The notes under the pieces are model-generated. The model was given only the letters and a program-made list of their open reading frames with translations. It was not told the DNA's origin and did no database searches. Position numbers and translations under genes: made by a program. Shown here piece by piece: positions 1 to 10,500 of a DNA stretch of 64,000 nt; positions within the stretch are counted from its first letter, which is position 1; every line of letters begins with the position of its first letter. Source of the stretch: Myrica gale (Eukaryota; Streptophyta; Magnoliopsida; Fagales; Myricaceae); contig OZ005617.1 of assembly GCA_963930655.1 (NCBI GenBank), positions 374,501-438,500 on the forward strand, read 5' to 3'.

Positions 1-1125
1 ACCAACAGTATTTGATGATTGGACGAATAATGCTTCACTCATTTCTCTTTTATCTCCTCATGCTTCTTGTTCTTCTTGAACTCCCCCACTTCCCTCTCTG
101 CCACATGATTGTTAGACATGATCGTTTCTCTTTCACAGACACAGAAGGAGAGAGAGAGTCCTCCAATACAAGAAGGTTCACGTAAAAATGGCACGTCTTT
201 TGAAAATGAAAATGAAGAGATAATGCTTTATTACGAGCGTACAGACCGTCTGTCCATTTCTGGGAATACGAAGGCAGTGTATAGCGTAAAAGTTTCCGAG
301 AGCGTGTTTTCTGCACTTTAGCGCCCATTTTTATCCAGCCCATTATTCAAACTCCCAGGCCGCCCAAACATAATGTAGCAGAGGGTGTGTTTTCTGGCCT
401 TTGGAGCCCATTTTTATCTAGCCCATTATTCAAACTCTCAGGCCGGCAGCTATCTGGTCCAAACCAAATAACTAATAGTTGTAGTGTGGAGATTTCCTTT
501 TTTTAACACGCTTTTGTTAATTGGTTCTCTGTTTTTGCTTTTGTTTAGTCTTAAATGAAGTATGGTGTGGGTTGATGCAACCCTTTGATTGAAGTGAAGA
601 GAGCAATGCCTTTAAGCTACCAATTGAGAAAATACAAGTTAAAGAAATAGAGCCAGTTGCAGCAGTGCCTTTTTAGGAGTCCCTCCAACAGAGCTGCGCT
701 TTCAAAAGCAAACACAAATTCAAACCAGGCAACTTTAGCTCCACTTAGACCTCCTTTTGCCAATATCGAAAACCAACAACACACACAAACACGTTGGTCC
801 CAATGCCCCTCAATCAAAAGCTTCTTTACCTTCTCTTTCTTTTAATTAACTCAGTTTGTTTATCGAACACCGACATATAATTTGAGTCCTCTAAAGTCTC
901 TCAAATTGTTTAGTGTGTCGATATCGTCGATTATACATGGATAATAGTAGAATTTGAGGCATAATTAGGGTCAGCATGAAATCGCTTTATTTAAAGAAAC
1001 AGCCACCTTCCACCTTCCATCTTTCTGCTCCCCTACTCTTTTTTTTGTTTGTTCGTCTGCTAAGCTTCCTCCTCCATCACTTGCTAGTTGCTGCAGTGGT
1101 TTCTCTTCAAAATACTTCGCCGAAG
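1..1125. other. intergenic, upstream of the NHL gene
   Basis: No gene is recognised here. The short open frames at 109-321 and 657-845 have no family resemblance and no splice context. The stretch holds an imperfect 83-bp-offset direct duplication (304-446, listed separately) and presumably the promoter and 5' leader of the NDR1/HIN1-like gene. The reading frame of that gene is open back to an ATG at 976, so the last 150 bases could also be coding if the upstream start is used. Confidence 0.6.
304..446. repeat. imperfect direct duplication, 83-bp offset
   Basis: A block beginning GTGTTTTCTG at 304 recurs at 387. Both copies then share GCCCATTTTTATC, AGCCCATTATTCAAACTC and CAGGCCG with scattered substitutions. 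The copies are about 58 bp long and separated by about 25 bp. This reads as an old local tandem duplication. No coding role is evident. Confidence 0.7.
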
Positions 1126-1842
1126 ATGCTTCCGCAAACAACTACGGCAGTATCACTCGACCAAATTGTCATATCAAATCCAGCCGGGAATCAACAAAAC
1201 CGAGCACCAAAGACGCCAACTCCGGCCACCAGAAAATTCAGAAAGTCATCGACCCTCCTGCAGCCTCAGACTCGCCGGACAAACCCATTTATATGGTGTA
1301 GTGCGATTATCTGTCTCATATTTAGCCTTGTTCTCATCTTTTTTGGAGTGGCAACTTTGATTGTCTTTCTTGTTGTTAAACCACGAACCCCGCTGTTTGA
1401 CATTCCTAATGCAAACCTCAACGCTATCTATTTCGACTCACCCGAGTATTTCAATGGGGACTTGACTTTCGTTGCAAATTTCTCAAACCCCAATCGGAAA
1501 ATCGAGGTAAGGTTCGAGTATTTGGTTATAGAGCTTTTCTTTTATGACAGGCTCTTATCAACTCAAACTGTTCAGCCTTTCACTCAAAGACAAAGGGAAA
1601 TCAGGTTGGAATCAGTTCACTTCATATCCAGTTTAGTATTCTTGCCCCAGAATCTTGCAGTGGGACTTCAAAAGCAGGTCCTGAGCAACAGGGTCAGCTA
1701 CAGTCTAAGAGGAACTTACAAAGTTAAAGCCACTTTCGGTCTGATTCATTTCTCTTACTGGTTGCATAGCAGATGCCAAGTGGAGATGACTGGTCCGCCA
1801 ACCGGTGTTTTAGTTGCCCGAAGCTGCATAACAAAGCGGTGA
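1126..1842 (+). CDS. NDR1/HIN1-like (NHL/LEA_2) membrane protein
   Basis: The 238-residue product has a basic, proline- and threonine-rich N-terminus (residues 1-55), one long hydrophobic segment (about 57-84, FIWCSAIICLIFSLVLIFFG) ending in the typical VVKPRTP, and an extracytoplasmic LEA_2-type domain with FDIPNANLNAIYF, VANFSNPNRKI and the C-terminal CQVEM. That is the architecture of NDR1/HIN1-like proteins, plasma-membrane or ER proteins associated with defence and abiotic stress. The gene has one exon. I chose the ATG at 1126 because it gives the usual family length; the frame is open to an ATG at 976, which would add 50 residues with an extra hydrophobic stretch. Family assignment is firm, but the particular paralogue and role cannot be read. 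The position next to SUFE1 fits the Arabidopsis order At4g26490/At4g26500 (recalled). Confidence 0.85.
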   Translation: MLPQTTTAVSLDQIVISNPAGNQQNRAPKTPTPATRKFRKSSTLLQPQTRRTNPFIWCSAIICLIFSLVLIFFGVATLIVFLVVKPRTPLFDIPNANLNAIYFDSPEYFNGDLTFVANFSNPNRKIEVRFEYLVIELFFYDRLLSTQTVQPFTQRQREIRLESVHFISSLVFLPQNLAVGLQKQVLSNRVSYSLRGTYKVKATFGLIHFSYWLHSRCQVEMTGPPTGVLVARSCITKR

Positions 1843-3864
1843 AGATGCAGAACACTAATTATGATTGTCTTTCTTGGTCCCATTTTGTGTGGATTGAGAT
1901 TCAAATAGCGATTTGGTGTATAATCGTTATTTTCGTATATTTGTATTCTACGCAAAAAAAACACCCAGATTTTGATTTGTTGTTAGATTGTATCCCGTGG
2001 ATTTTTTTTGAAATCCTCAAAACTTCAATATATGGAGGTAATGTTTCTCCTTTTATGCCAAACCATTGTTCTTGACTAGGTTGGTGCTCATTAATCCCTA
2101 CGGTATATAACTCAAGGAATTCAAGACCATAAATCAGCAGCTTCCAAGTATGGTTGGAGAAACGAATTGGAGGAAAATTTAGAGAGAGAAGTATAATCTG
2201 GAACATACTGTGACCACACCAGCTAGTGCGTGCAGGCATGTTAGAAACCTTCTGATGTTCTGACTTCTGCTTTAATAGGACATATAGAGATGCTTTGAAT
2301 GTTTAAAATGCTACAGCCAAGCTTGTGAGAAAGGGCAGGAGAGATCTGTGGAGAATCAACTCGAATCTTTCTCATTGTCACCTTTTTTTTTCCCTTTAAA
2401 CCCGGTCATCTTCAAACGTAATTCAATTCTGGCACAGGTATCTCATGCATCCCACTACCCATATAATTTATTCATCTTTCCGTCCCAAAAGTTAATCCCA
2501 AAACAAGGCTGCGTTAACTGTTTGAGGGTAACAGTTTAGCAGGAAAAAGCAAGACGGCCTAGGAACTCCTTTTTTTTTTTCCTCCAAAATAAGCCCCAAG
2601 GATTATACTAACACATCTTTACGATGCCCTGGATGACAAGCTTGCAGCATTACCAAGCATTACACAGATGATTGAAGTCGAACAACCTCAATTCCATCCA
2701 ACTGTTTACTCTCAAGACAGGAACTTTTTTTTTTCTCCTGTAGAATAACCAAAAAAAACCTCATTCCCCTCGAACATATACTCTCAAGAAAAAGGAACTT
2801 CACCTGTACTGTGACAGCAATCAGAACCCCAACTGGCACATGAGATTGAAATGGTATCATGACCTAAGACATATTCATGGGATGAAGCAGAGTAGAGGAA
2901 CAGCCCTTCCATCTCAATGCTACTGATAAACTGCATCCAAGCCTACCTGAAAGGATTATGTCACTGGTCCCAATTCCAGTATTTCAAGGAGGTTGCTAAT
3001 AATCAACCAACACTAGTCTTAGCATTTCCAAATGGTGACTTGGAATTTTGACACATTCTTAGTTCTAGAGAACTAAGCCTTCTTCCAACTTAAAAATTCT
3101 TGAAAAAAAGTCTATTTCCCGTGGACGCACTGCATGCATAGTGGGAACAATATATTATATATCCATTTCTGCAAATTTCGGCCAGACTTTTTTTTTTTGC
3201 GTTGAAAGATTCCTCAATTTCCTTTCCTGGTAATGTTCCAAGAATATCAACGTTTTTTCTCACTTCCTCTTGTACTCTTAACTTTCGCAAATCCTAAATT
3301 GGAAATATTTTCAACTATGTTATCAGATAACAATACAAGACGATACCATTTAAAAAGATGGAAGCAGAACCATTCCAAAAGAACGCCATCTAACAGTAAT
3401 GTTCTCAACACTCCCAATCTCCTGCTAGCATGCCTCTTCTAGTTAACCCAAAACAATCATTCCTCCCGTAGGTCACACCTTGCACTTTTGGCAAGGAAAA
3501 CATAGTTAATATCATAACAAAGCTCCCTGTAGAGGAGATCTATGTCTATTGAACAGTTGAAGTTTAGAGAAAAAAAATGTCCGAACTTGGCTAACGCAGA
3601 CAGTTGCCTTAGCAGCCAGCAAATGTTTGGTTAGCTCGTTGGAAGGATCCATCACCATGTAGGTACCTCAAAACGCATCACAGAGGTCCAAGACACGAAA
3701 TTCTCAAAATCTAGCAACATATTTTGTAAGTAGTATCCGTAATACAATGCTTCTGACAATTTCAGCAATCGTTGTGACTGAACGCTCCATGAAATGAGCT
3801 TCGAATGAAAAGATAAAAATAATTGGGAAAAAAATAAATAAACCTCTTTTATGTTCATCCTCCG
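1843..3864. other. intergenic between convergent NHL and SUFE1 genes
   Basis: The two flanking genes converge, so this 2-kb stretch should contain both 3' untranslated regions. The reading frames present (for example 2348-2539 and 2660-2860) are short, AT-rich or homopolymer-rich, and resemble nothing I know. I see no RNA gene and no transposon ends. Confidence 0.55.
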
Positions 3865-4983
3865 TTAAACTTCAGATGGTGTCTTTGCCACAATCGACAA
3901 TGCGTGCAGTCCACTCTGCAACTCCTCTTGCAATAAACCATAAACAAGCCTATGCCTCTTAACCAAACTCTTCCCTTCAAACTCCTTGGACACAACTCTC
4001 AAATTAAAATGCGTCTCTCCATCACTTCCTCTAGCGCCGGCGTGCCCCGCGTGCTGATAAGAGATATCGACGACTTCTAATTCTACAGGATTTAGCTCTC
4101 TCTCCAATTTCTCTTTGATTCTCTTCCCCCTACTCCCCAGAGCACTCCCATCCAGGTTTTCTTCAACCCCCACAGTAGAATTCGTTCCCAAGTTCTCATT
4201 TTCAATGCCGTCGTCGATTTTCGACTCAGGATTCGATATACCAACCGAGGTTTCTCCAACATCCACACCATTACTCGATCCAAAGTTCGTATTTTCAATG
4301 CCGCTACGAACTTCTGACTGCGAATTCTTACCCTTTTCTACTTCCACGACCAATTGGAGCGCCTTCTTCTGCATCAACCTCAACATATTCAAGAACCCAT
4401 TATTCCTCGAAGGCGTGAGACTCTGCTGAAGCCCAATAAGCACCACGAAGTCCGGTGAGACCCGCAGAACTTCCTCTGCCGGCCTGCCCGAGAGCCCATT
4501 GACGAGCAAAGCAGCGAGTCCCTTGGTGAGAACGGAGTCAGAATCGGCCTCGTAGACAACGTTCTTGTCCGAGTCCAAATAGGCCCTGACCCAGACCTGG
4601 GAGACACAGCCCTCCACCTTGTTCTCCTTCGTCTTGAAGTGGGTTTCGAGAGGCTTGAGGTTCTTCCCGTAGAACAAAAGCTGCTCGTACTTGGCCTTCG
4701 GCTCTTGCACGGACTGGAAGAGCTTCACGATTTCTTGGAGCTTCGGTGGGAGTTCTTCTATGGGTTGCAGAGGAACAGAGCTGGATGTTGATGATGCTGA
4801 TATCGGTGATGCCGACGACAATGGTGATGATGATGGAATGGTGGGGAGTCTTTGAAAAGAGATGGATTTAAAGATTAAGAGATTATGGGGCTTTTGGTAT
4901 AAAAAGTTTCTCTGGGAAAGTAGAGGATTTGGGATTTTGGTGCTGAATAATCGCAGGGAGGTAGAGATTGAAGAAGAAGACAT
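3865..4983 (-). CDS. SUFE1: SufE-BolA fusion, plastid cysteine desulfurase activator
   Basis: This single-exon gene encodes 372 residues. Residues 1 to about 72 are serine-rich and basic, as expected for a plastid (possibly dual plastid/mitochondrial) transit peptide. Residues about 75-215 are a SufE domain with the active-site cysteine in KVEGCVSQVWV (Cys126) and the following GLSGRPAEEVL. An acidic, asparagine-rich linker leads to a BolA domain (about 290-372) with HAGHAGARGSDGETHFNL and VKRHRLVYGLL. SufE accepts persulfide sulfur from a NifS-like cysteine desulfurase and stimulates it for Fe-S cluster assembly; the BolA part is thought to interact with monothiol glutaredoxins. Length and domain order match Arabidopsis SUFE1. 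All key residues are present and no break is seen. Confidence 0.95.
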   Translation of the reverse strand: MSSSSISTSLRLFSTKIPNPLLSQRNFLYQKPHNLLIFKSISFQRLPTIPSSSPLSSASPISASSTSSSVPLQPIEELPPKLQEIVKLFQSVQEPKAKYEQLLFYGKNLKPLETHFKTKENKVEGCVSQVWVRAYLDSDKNVVYEADSDSVLTKGLAALLVNGLSGRPAEEVLRVSPDFVVLIGLQQSLTPSRNNGFLNMLRLMQKKALQLVVEVEKGKNSQSEVRSGIENTNFGSSNGVDVGETSVGISNPESKIDDGIENENLGTNSTVGVEENLDGSALGSRGKRIKEKLERELNPVELEVVDISYQHAGHAGARGSDGETHFNLRVVSKEFEGKSLVKRHRLVYGLLQEELQSGLHALSIVAKTPSEV

Positions 4984-5183
4984 GAGGTTGGTGGAGGGTT
5001 AGAGCAGAGAATCGAGAGAGAGAGAGAGGGAGGACACGGAAGTAGCTAAATCTCCGAGTAGCACAATTGTTAAATGCCAGCCCAATGCATCCTAAGAAAA
5101 AACACTTGGGCCCTAAGCACATTATTTTGGGCTGAACAAATCCATTAAAGTTCAGCCCAAAACAACGACCCAGATAAAAGACT

Positions 5184-5189
5184 AAAAAA
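5184..5189 (-). terminator. probable RNA polymerase III T-tract
   Basis: Six consecutive T residues on the minus strand, 28 nt beyond the 3' end of the initiator tRNA gene. This is the first T-run of four or more downstream and so the likely polymerase III stop. Confidence 0.6.
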
Positions 5190-5217
5190 GAAGCGAGTGA
5201 AGGGAAGCTCTCTTTGT

Positions 5218-5289
5218 TATCAAAGCCAGGTTTCGATCCTGGGACCTGTGGGTTATGGGCCCACCACGCTTCCGCTGCGCCACTTTGAT
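5218..5289 (-). tRNA. initiator tRNA-Met (CAU anticodon)
   Basis: On the minus strand 72 nt fold as a complete cloverleaf. The acceptor stem ATCAAAG pairs with CTTTGAT and is followed by discriminator A. The D-arm region starts TGGCGCAGC, the anticodon loop contains CCCATAAC with anticodon CAT flanked by the GGG/CCC pairs typical of initiators, and the T-arm is CCAGGATCGAAACCTGG, with ATCGAAA in place of the elongator TTCGAAT. The A at position 1 and the loop composition are diagnostic of plant initiator tRNA. There is no intron and no encoded CCA. One acceptor pair differs from the commonest plant form (CUUUGAU instead of CUCUGAU) but remains paired. Confidence 0.93.
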
Positions 5290-5336
5290 TCTTGTTTATG
5301 TAAGCGCAAACAAAACTATATCAAGTAAAAACAAAT

Positions 5337-5371
5337 GTCGAGACCAGGTACAAATAATACCTGGTGTCGAC
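5337..5371. repeat. 14-bp inverted repeat (hairpin)
   Basis: GTCGAGACCAGGTA and TACCTGGTGTCGAC flank a 7-nt loop. They pair over 14 positions with one mismatch. The hairpin lies between the tRNA gene and the LINE. Its function is unknown and it may be incidental. Confidence 0.6.
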
Positions 5372-5375
5372 ACTT

Positions 5376-5464
5376 CACTTGCTTGCAGGCAAACCACAGG
5401 TACAAATAATATCAGAGAGTCACTTGCTTGCAGGCAAACCACAGGTACACTTCACTTGCTTGCT
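5376..5464. repeat. 29-bp direct repeat, 45-bp period, plus partial third copy
   Basis: A 29-bp unit beginning CACTTGCTTGCAGGC occurs identically at 5376-5404 and 5421-5449. A partial third copy (CACTTGCTTGC) starts around 5453. The array sits just before a long T-run and the LINE start. It may be a local tandem duplication at the LINE insertion point or part of the LINE's own leader. Confidence 0.7.
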
Positions 5465-5474
5465 TTCAAAGGAT

Positions 5475-5507
<33 letters not shown>

Positions 5508-5916
5508 ACAGAACCTTATCGCTGCTGGTTCATGCTCATTGGCTCATTAAAAAAACCGCTCTTTTGAGCCCTCTGGAGAAATGCTCTCCGTACGCTGCCA
5601 GCCTCGGGTCTGGCCCTCATACTTCTTCTGTCTCTCCGGCCTTCCTCCGGCCTGGCTTCTTTCCTTTCTCTCTCATTATCTACCCCGGCTTTCTGCCTTG
5701 CGACCCAATTCCTCCTCCTTCTCTTCTCTCTTCCTCTGTCGTTTCTCTCTGTTCTTCTCTCATATTATTTTTTTACTTTCTTTTAGCTCTTCTCGTTTAT
5801 CTTTTCTTTTCTACTCTCTATTTTCCACCTTTTATCTTTGCCATTTTTTCCTTTCTCCCCAGCATTTCCCTTTTCTCCCTTTCTCCTGGCCTTCCTCTTC
5901 AGCCCTCTCCTGCACC

Positions 5917-7557
5917 ATGGCCTCTTCCTCTCGGTCCACCCCCTCTTCCTTTCCTCTCACACTTGACCCCTCTCTAGATGACTCATTCTCCTCTCTCAAC
6001 GTTTCCTCGGTGCATCCGACTGCTCCTCAGGCAGCAGTTCTACCGGAAGCTGTTTTCCTTTTAGTTGGCAAACTTCACTCGGTTCGTTCTGTCAACAAAG
6101 TCGGTATGAGGGAGGCTATCTTTCGTTCCTGGAGCTTTGTGAAGGGTTTAGAAATTTCGGAAGGTCCGGATGATTGTTTCATCTTTGCTTTCCCTTCCTC
6201 TCAAACTAAACAACGTATTTTGCAACAAGGGCCTTGGAATATTCGTGGTTCTCTTCTCATTCTTTGTGAATGGGATGTTGATATGACCATTCACGAGCTT
6301 TCCTTTTCTCACATACCGCTTTGGGTTCAACTCCATGGCCTGCCTCTGGGCAGTATGACGTATCCCAGCGCGGTGGAATATGGTTCAATGGCTGGGAAGG
6401 TGCTGGCAGTCGACTTTGACTCCTCAAAAACAGTGATGGGTATGGCTTTTCTAAGAGTATCGGTGCTCATCGACTTGAACCGACCCCTTTTCCCTGGATG
6501 TTTTAAAAGTCGAACACATAAAGCTCCGGTTTGGGTGCAGTTTCGTTACGAAAGAATTTCCGACTGGTGCCATAGCTGTGGCCGTTTGGATCATACTCAT
6601 CGTTTTTGCTCCCATCCGCCAGCTGTTTTGGCAGGCCCGACTGATGCCTATCTTAATCTCAAGGCCACTGTTTTCCATGCAAACCGTTTTCCACTTGCCA
6701 AACATCCTTCCCAGGTGAACTCTTTTCCAGCTCAGGTGCAGGATTCCCATCCGGTTGCTGGGTTGTCCGTTCCCAATTTGGTATCCGGAGCTACACGCGC
6801 CGGTCAGGGTGTTATGGGGGCTGGAGAACCAAAGAGTGGTCCCCTGGAGTCGATCCCTTTCCTGCATGGCGCGGGCGCTGATGGACCTGGCATACTGGGC
6901 AGCTTTACGTTGCCTCTGACAAGATCAGCTACGGATGGGATCCTTGCATGCCAGGATCGGTCGGCCTCTCACCCCACCCCACCTGACAGTTCTCCCACGC
7001 GTCAAGGTATCATGCGTCCTGTGCCCCTTTGTCCGCCCATGTCAGATGTACAGGCCTGGGATGAGCACTGCAATTTTCTGATTAACATGGACCGCATGAT
7101 ACGTAGGGAACGTGGTCTTCCACCACACAGCTTTTCTTTGCCTGCCACCCCCCCTTCGCCATCCACGTTTTCCCCTGGGTCCTCTTCCATTCGTATTGAA
7201 GAGGTTCACGAACAGGCACCGTGCTCTCTTGTTGGCAGGCCCCATTCTGGAGATGCTGTCAGCGGGGCCTCTGCAGTGACCCAGAATAAAGTGGGACAGA
7301 AAAGGCCACCCACAGGACTGTCTTGCTATTCGAAGAAACCCAAGCTTGCTGTACCCTTGCTACAGGACCATGCAAACGTCGACAGAGCTCCTCTTTCTTC
7401 ATGGACTATTTCGTCTAAGAAGCGCACAGGTCATTCTCGACTTACTGGTCGTCTCTCGCACGGCTCTGCTTCGTCCGGAGGTGGGACAAATGCAGTTATC
7501 ACTTCATCGTTTTCGGCTGAGGAGGCGGGCCATCCCATGCCCCCATCTTCCCCATGA
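5917..7557 (+). CDS. LINE ORF1 protein: DUF4283 domain plus CCHC zinc knuckle
   Basis: The 546-residue nucleic-acid-binding (Gag-like) protein starts at an ATG in excellent context (CACCATGG). About residues 40-190 form a DUF4283-type domain (FIFAFPSSQTKQRILQQGPW and IPLWVQLHGLPLG). A CX2CX4HX4C knuckle follows in WCHSCGRLDHTHRFC, then a long serine/proline-rich tail. The frame is open upstream to 5581, but that part is pyrimidine-rich leader and codes a low-complexity S/F/L/P string. The stop TGA overlaps the start of ORF2 as ATGA, suggesting termination-reinitiation. In plant LINEs this protein coats the RNA and forms the ribonucleoprotein used for retrotransposition. Confidence 0.88.
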   Translation: MASSSRSTPSSFPLTLDPSLDDSFSSLNVSSVHPTAPQAAVLPEAVFLLVGKLHSVRSVNKVGMREAIFRSWSFVKGLEISEGPDDCFIFAFPSSQTKQRILQQGPWNIRGSLLILCEWDVDMTIHELSFSHIPLWVQLHGLPLGSMTYPSAVEYGSMAGKVLAVDFDSSKTVMGMAFLRVSVLIDLNRPLFPGCFKSRTHKAPVWVQFRYERISDWCHSCGRLDHTHRFCSHPPAVLAGPTDAYLNLKATVFHANRFPLAKHPSQVNSFPAQVQDSHPVAGLSVPNLVSGATRAGQGVMGAGEPKSGPLESIPFLHGAGADGPGILGSFTLPLTRSATDGILACQDRSASHPTPPDSSPTRQGIMRPVPLCPPMSDVQAWDEHCNFLINMDRMIRRERGLPPHSFSLPATPPSPSTFSPGSSSIRIEEVHEQAPCSLVGRPHSGDAVSGASAVTQNKVGQKRPPTGLSCYSKKPKLAVPLLQDHANVDRAPLSSWTISSKKRTGHSRLTGRLSHGSASSGGGTNAVITSSFSAEEAGHPMPPSSP

Positions 7558-10500
7558 GAGCTCTCTATTGGAACTGCCGGGGTTTAGCTCGACCCGCGGC
7601 AACTCGTTCTCTTCGAGCTCTAATAAGGATGCATCAGCCGGATTGTCTCTGCCTTGCGGAAACTAAGCTTAGTTCCTCACAGGCAGTTCTTTCTCGGGTG
7701 GGCTTCCCTCTTTCGTTTTCTGTTCCTTCTATCGGTTTAAGTGGAGGTTTGGTCTTCGCTTGGAGGGTGGGTGTTATCTTCGATACCGTTTTGGTGTCTT
7801 CCAACTTGATCAGTTTACTTATTCGTGAGGATCCTTCCTCTCAGATTTGGAATCTGACTTTCATTTATTGTCCTGTGGGAAGCAAGCAAAAGGAAGTTTT
7901 CTGGGAGACTCTGTTTTCGTTGGGATCTGGGCTGAACACTCCTTGGATGGTGCTTGGCGACTTTAACACGGTTCAGCACCAGCGGGACAAATCTGGAGGC
8001 AGAGTGGTGGCGTCCACCTCTGCTTCGGAAGGGCTCTCCAGTCTTATTCTCCATTTTGGTTTTGTGGACTTGGGTTTTATTGGGTCACGCTATACCTGGT
8101 GCAATGGACGTCGCGGGACTGGCAGAATCAAGGAAAGATTGGACAGAGGTTATGCGAACGTTGAGTGGACCTCCCTATTTCCACGGGCTTCTATTTCTCA
8201 TCTTCCACGTTCTTCATCTGATCATTGCCCTATTCTTCTGCAATCGGCGGGTCCTCCTTTCACGGGCCCAAAACCATTTCGGTTTGAGCAATTTTGGTTA
8301 CAGGAACCATCGTGTGGGGATGTGGTTCGGGATGCATGGTCTCCTCCCCATATTGGTTCTCCTGCTTTCCAATTATCTAAGAAGATTGTTGCCACGCGGA
8401 AAGCATTACAAGTCTGGAATCGGGACGTGGTTGGTTCCCTCTCAACGCGTGTTCGTACCCTTTATCAGCAGTTATCCTCTCTGGAATTACTACCATCTTC
8501 GGATCACATTGAAACAGCTTTAGCTGACGTACGGTCACAGCTTCAATCAGCTCTCAAGCAGGAAGAAGAGCTCTGGAAGGCGAAATCTCGTGTCCAGTGG
8601 CTTACAACTACGGACCTTAACACCCGGTTTTTTCACACGTCAACTATTATCCGTAGACGTCGTAATGATATTCTCTCTTTACAGGATTCCACGGGCGTGT
8701 GGCACACTGATCGTCCGTCTGTTGGTGCTCTATTGACAGCTCACTTCTCGTCTCTTTACACGTCCGAGGACCCTGAAATTGTGGTTGGTATTGAAGAGTT
8801 GATTGGTCCAAAGGTGACTGCTGCTGATAATACATTTCTTTGCCGGGTACCGGAAGACAGTGAGATTCTTGATACCCTGAATCAGATGGGTCCTTCCAAG
8901 GCACCGGGACCTGACGGCCTGACTGCCTCCTTCTTTCAACGTTTTTGGCCTGTTGTTGGTCCTGTAGTGTGCCGCATGATACGCCGTTTCTTTCTCACGG
9001 GTCATTTATTGAAGCAGATTAATGAGACCTTTATCGCTCTGATTCCTAAGATTCCTAATCCGGTTCATGCTTCTCAATTTCGCCCTATCGGGTTGTGTAA
9101 TGTTTGTTACAAGCTCATTTCTAAATTGTTGGCTAACCGCTTAAAGACTTTACTCCCCAGGTTAATCTCTGAAACTCAGTCGGCTTTTACTCCTGGACGT
9201 ATCATTCAAGATAATACTATAGTTGCTACCGAGTTGATACATTCTATGCAACGCAAGAAGGGCCGAAGTGGGTTGATGGCCATCAAGCTTGATATGTCTC
9301 AGGCATACGATAGAATGGAATGGAAATTTATTTTCCATGTGCTTAAGTGCTTCGGTTTCTCTCCTCATTGGATCCAACTTATTCGGCAATGCATTTCCAC
9401 TGTTTCTTATTCCATTTTGCTCAATGGTAGTATGCTTGGCCGGTTCTTTCCTGGGAGAGGATTGAGACAGGGTGATCCCCTTTCTCCATTCCTTTTCATC
9501 CTTGCCTCTGAATCTCTATCTCGAGTTTTCCAGAAAGCTGAACTTCTCCGCATGTTCCATGGCATCCAAGTGACTCGTCGGGCTCCATCGGTTTCTCATT
9601 TGCTATTTGCGGATGACGTGTTTATTTTTTGCAGAGCCAATATACGTGAATCACGGGTGGTAGACGAATCATTGGAGGCTTACTGCCGTTGGTCTGGGCA
9701 ACGGGTCAAGAAATCTAAGTCCTCAATTTTTTTCAGCCCCAATACGCATCCTGAAGTTCAACACGCTATTTGTTCTGATCTACGTCTTAGCTTAATGAAC
9801 GCTGATACACGTTATTTGGGGCTGCCTCTCTTCCTGGGTAGAGCTAAAGCTCATCATTTTGCTGCCCTTAAAGATAAGGTGGGCTCCAAACTTACAGCCT
9901 GGAAATGCAAGACTCTCTCCCAGGCCGGTAGGTCAGTTCTGATTAAGTCAGTGGCTCTTTCTCTGCCTCAATACTACATGCAATCGTTTTTATTGCCGTC
10001 GAGTTGGTGCAATCAGGTGGATAAATTGCTCAAAGATTTTTGGTGGGGATTTTCTTCATCCAAATCTCATAACTATACACCCAAGGCATGGTCAGATATA
10101 TGTCAACCTAAATCTTTTGGCGGGATGGGGTTTCATAAAGTGGGGGAGATTAACAGTGCATTCATGCAAAAACTTGGTTGGTCCATTCTGTCTAGACCGA
10201 ACTGCTTATGGGTTCAGGTATTGAAGTCAAAATATTTTCCCTCTTGCTCTTTTTTCCATGTGTCATCTGCTGCTGGTGCTACATTGGTTTGGCAGGGGAT
10301 CAACAAGGTTAAAGATAAAATCTGTTCGACGGTTTGCTACTTACCGCGTAGCGGTCATTCCATTCATATTCGGCTTGATCCATGGATACCCTCCTTACCA
10401 GGTTTTCGTCCAGTTTGCCTTCCTCAACCTGATGATTCGGACCGGTTTACTTGGGTTTCGGACTTGGTGGATTCTACTTCGGGAGCATGGAAGACAGATA

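Noticed and set aside
5581..5916. N-terminal extension of LINE ORF1
   Set aside because: The extension is pyrimidine-rich leader giving an S/F/L/P-rich string. The ATG at 5917 has a strong context and precedes the conserved domain.
5255..5977. 240-codon plus-strand open frame
   Set aside because: It runs through the tRNA gene, the direct repeats and a poly-T tract, and encodes a phenylalanine run and low-complexity S/P/L/F. It has no domain.
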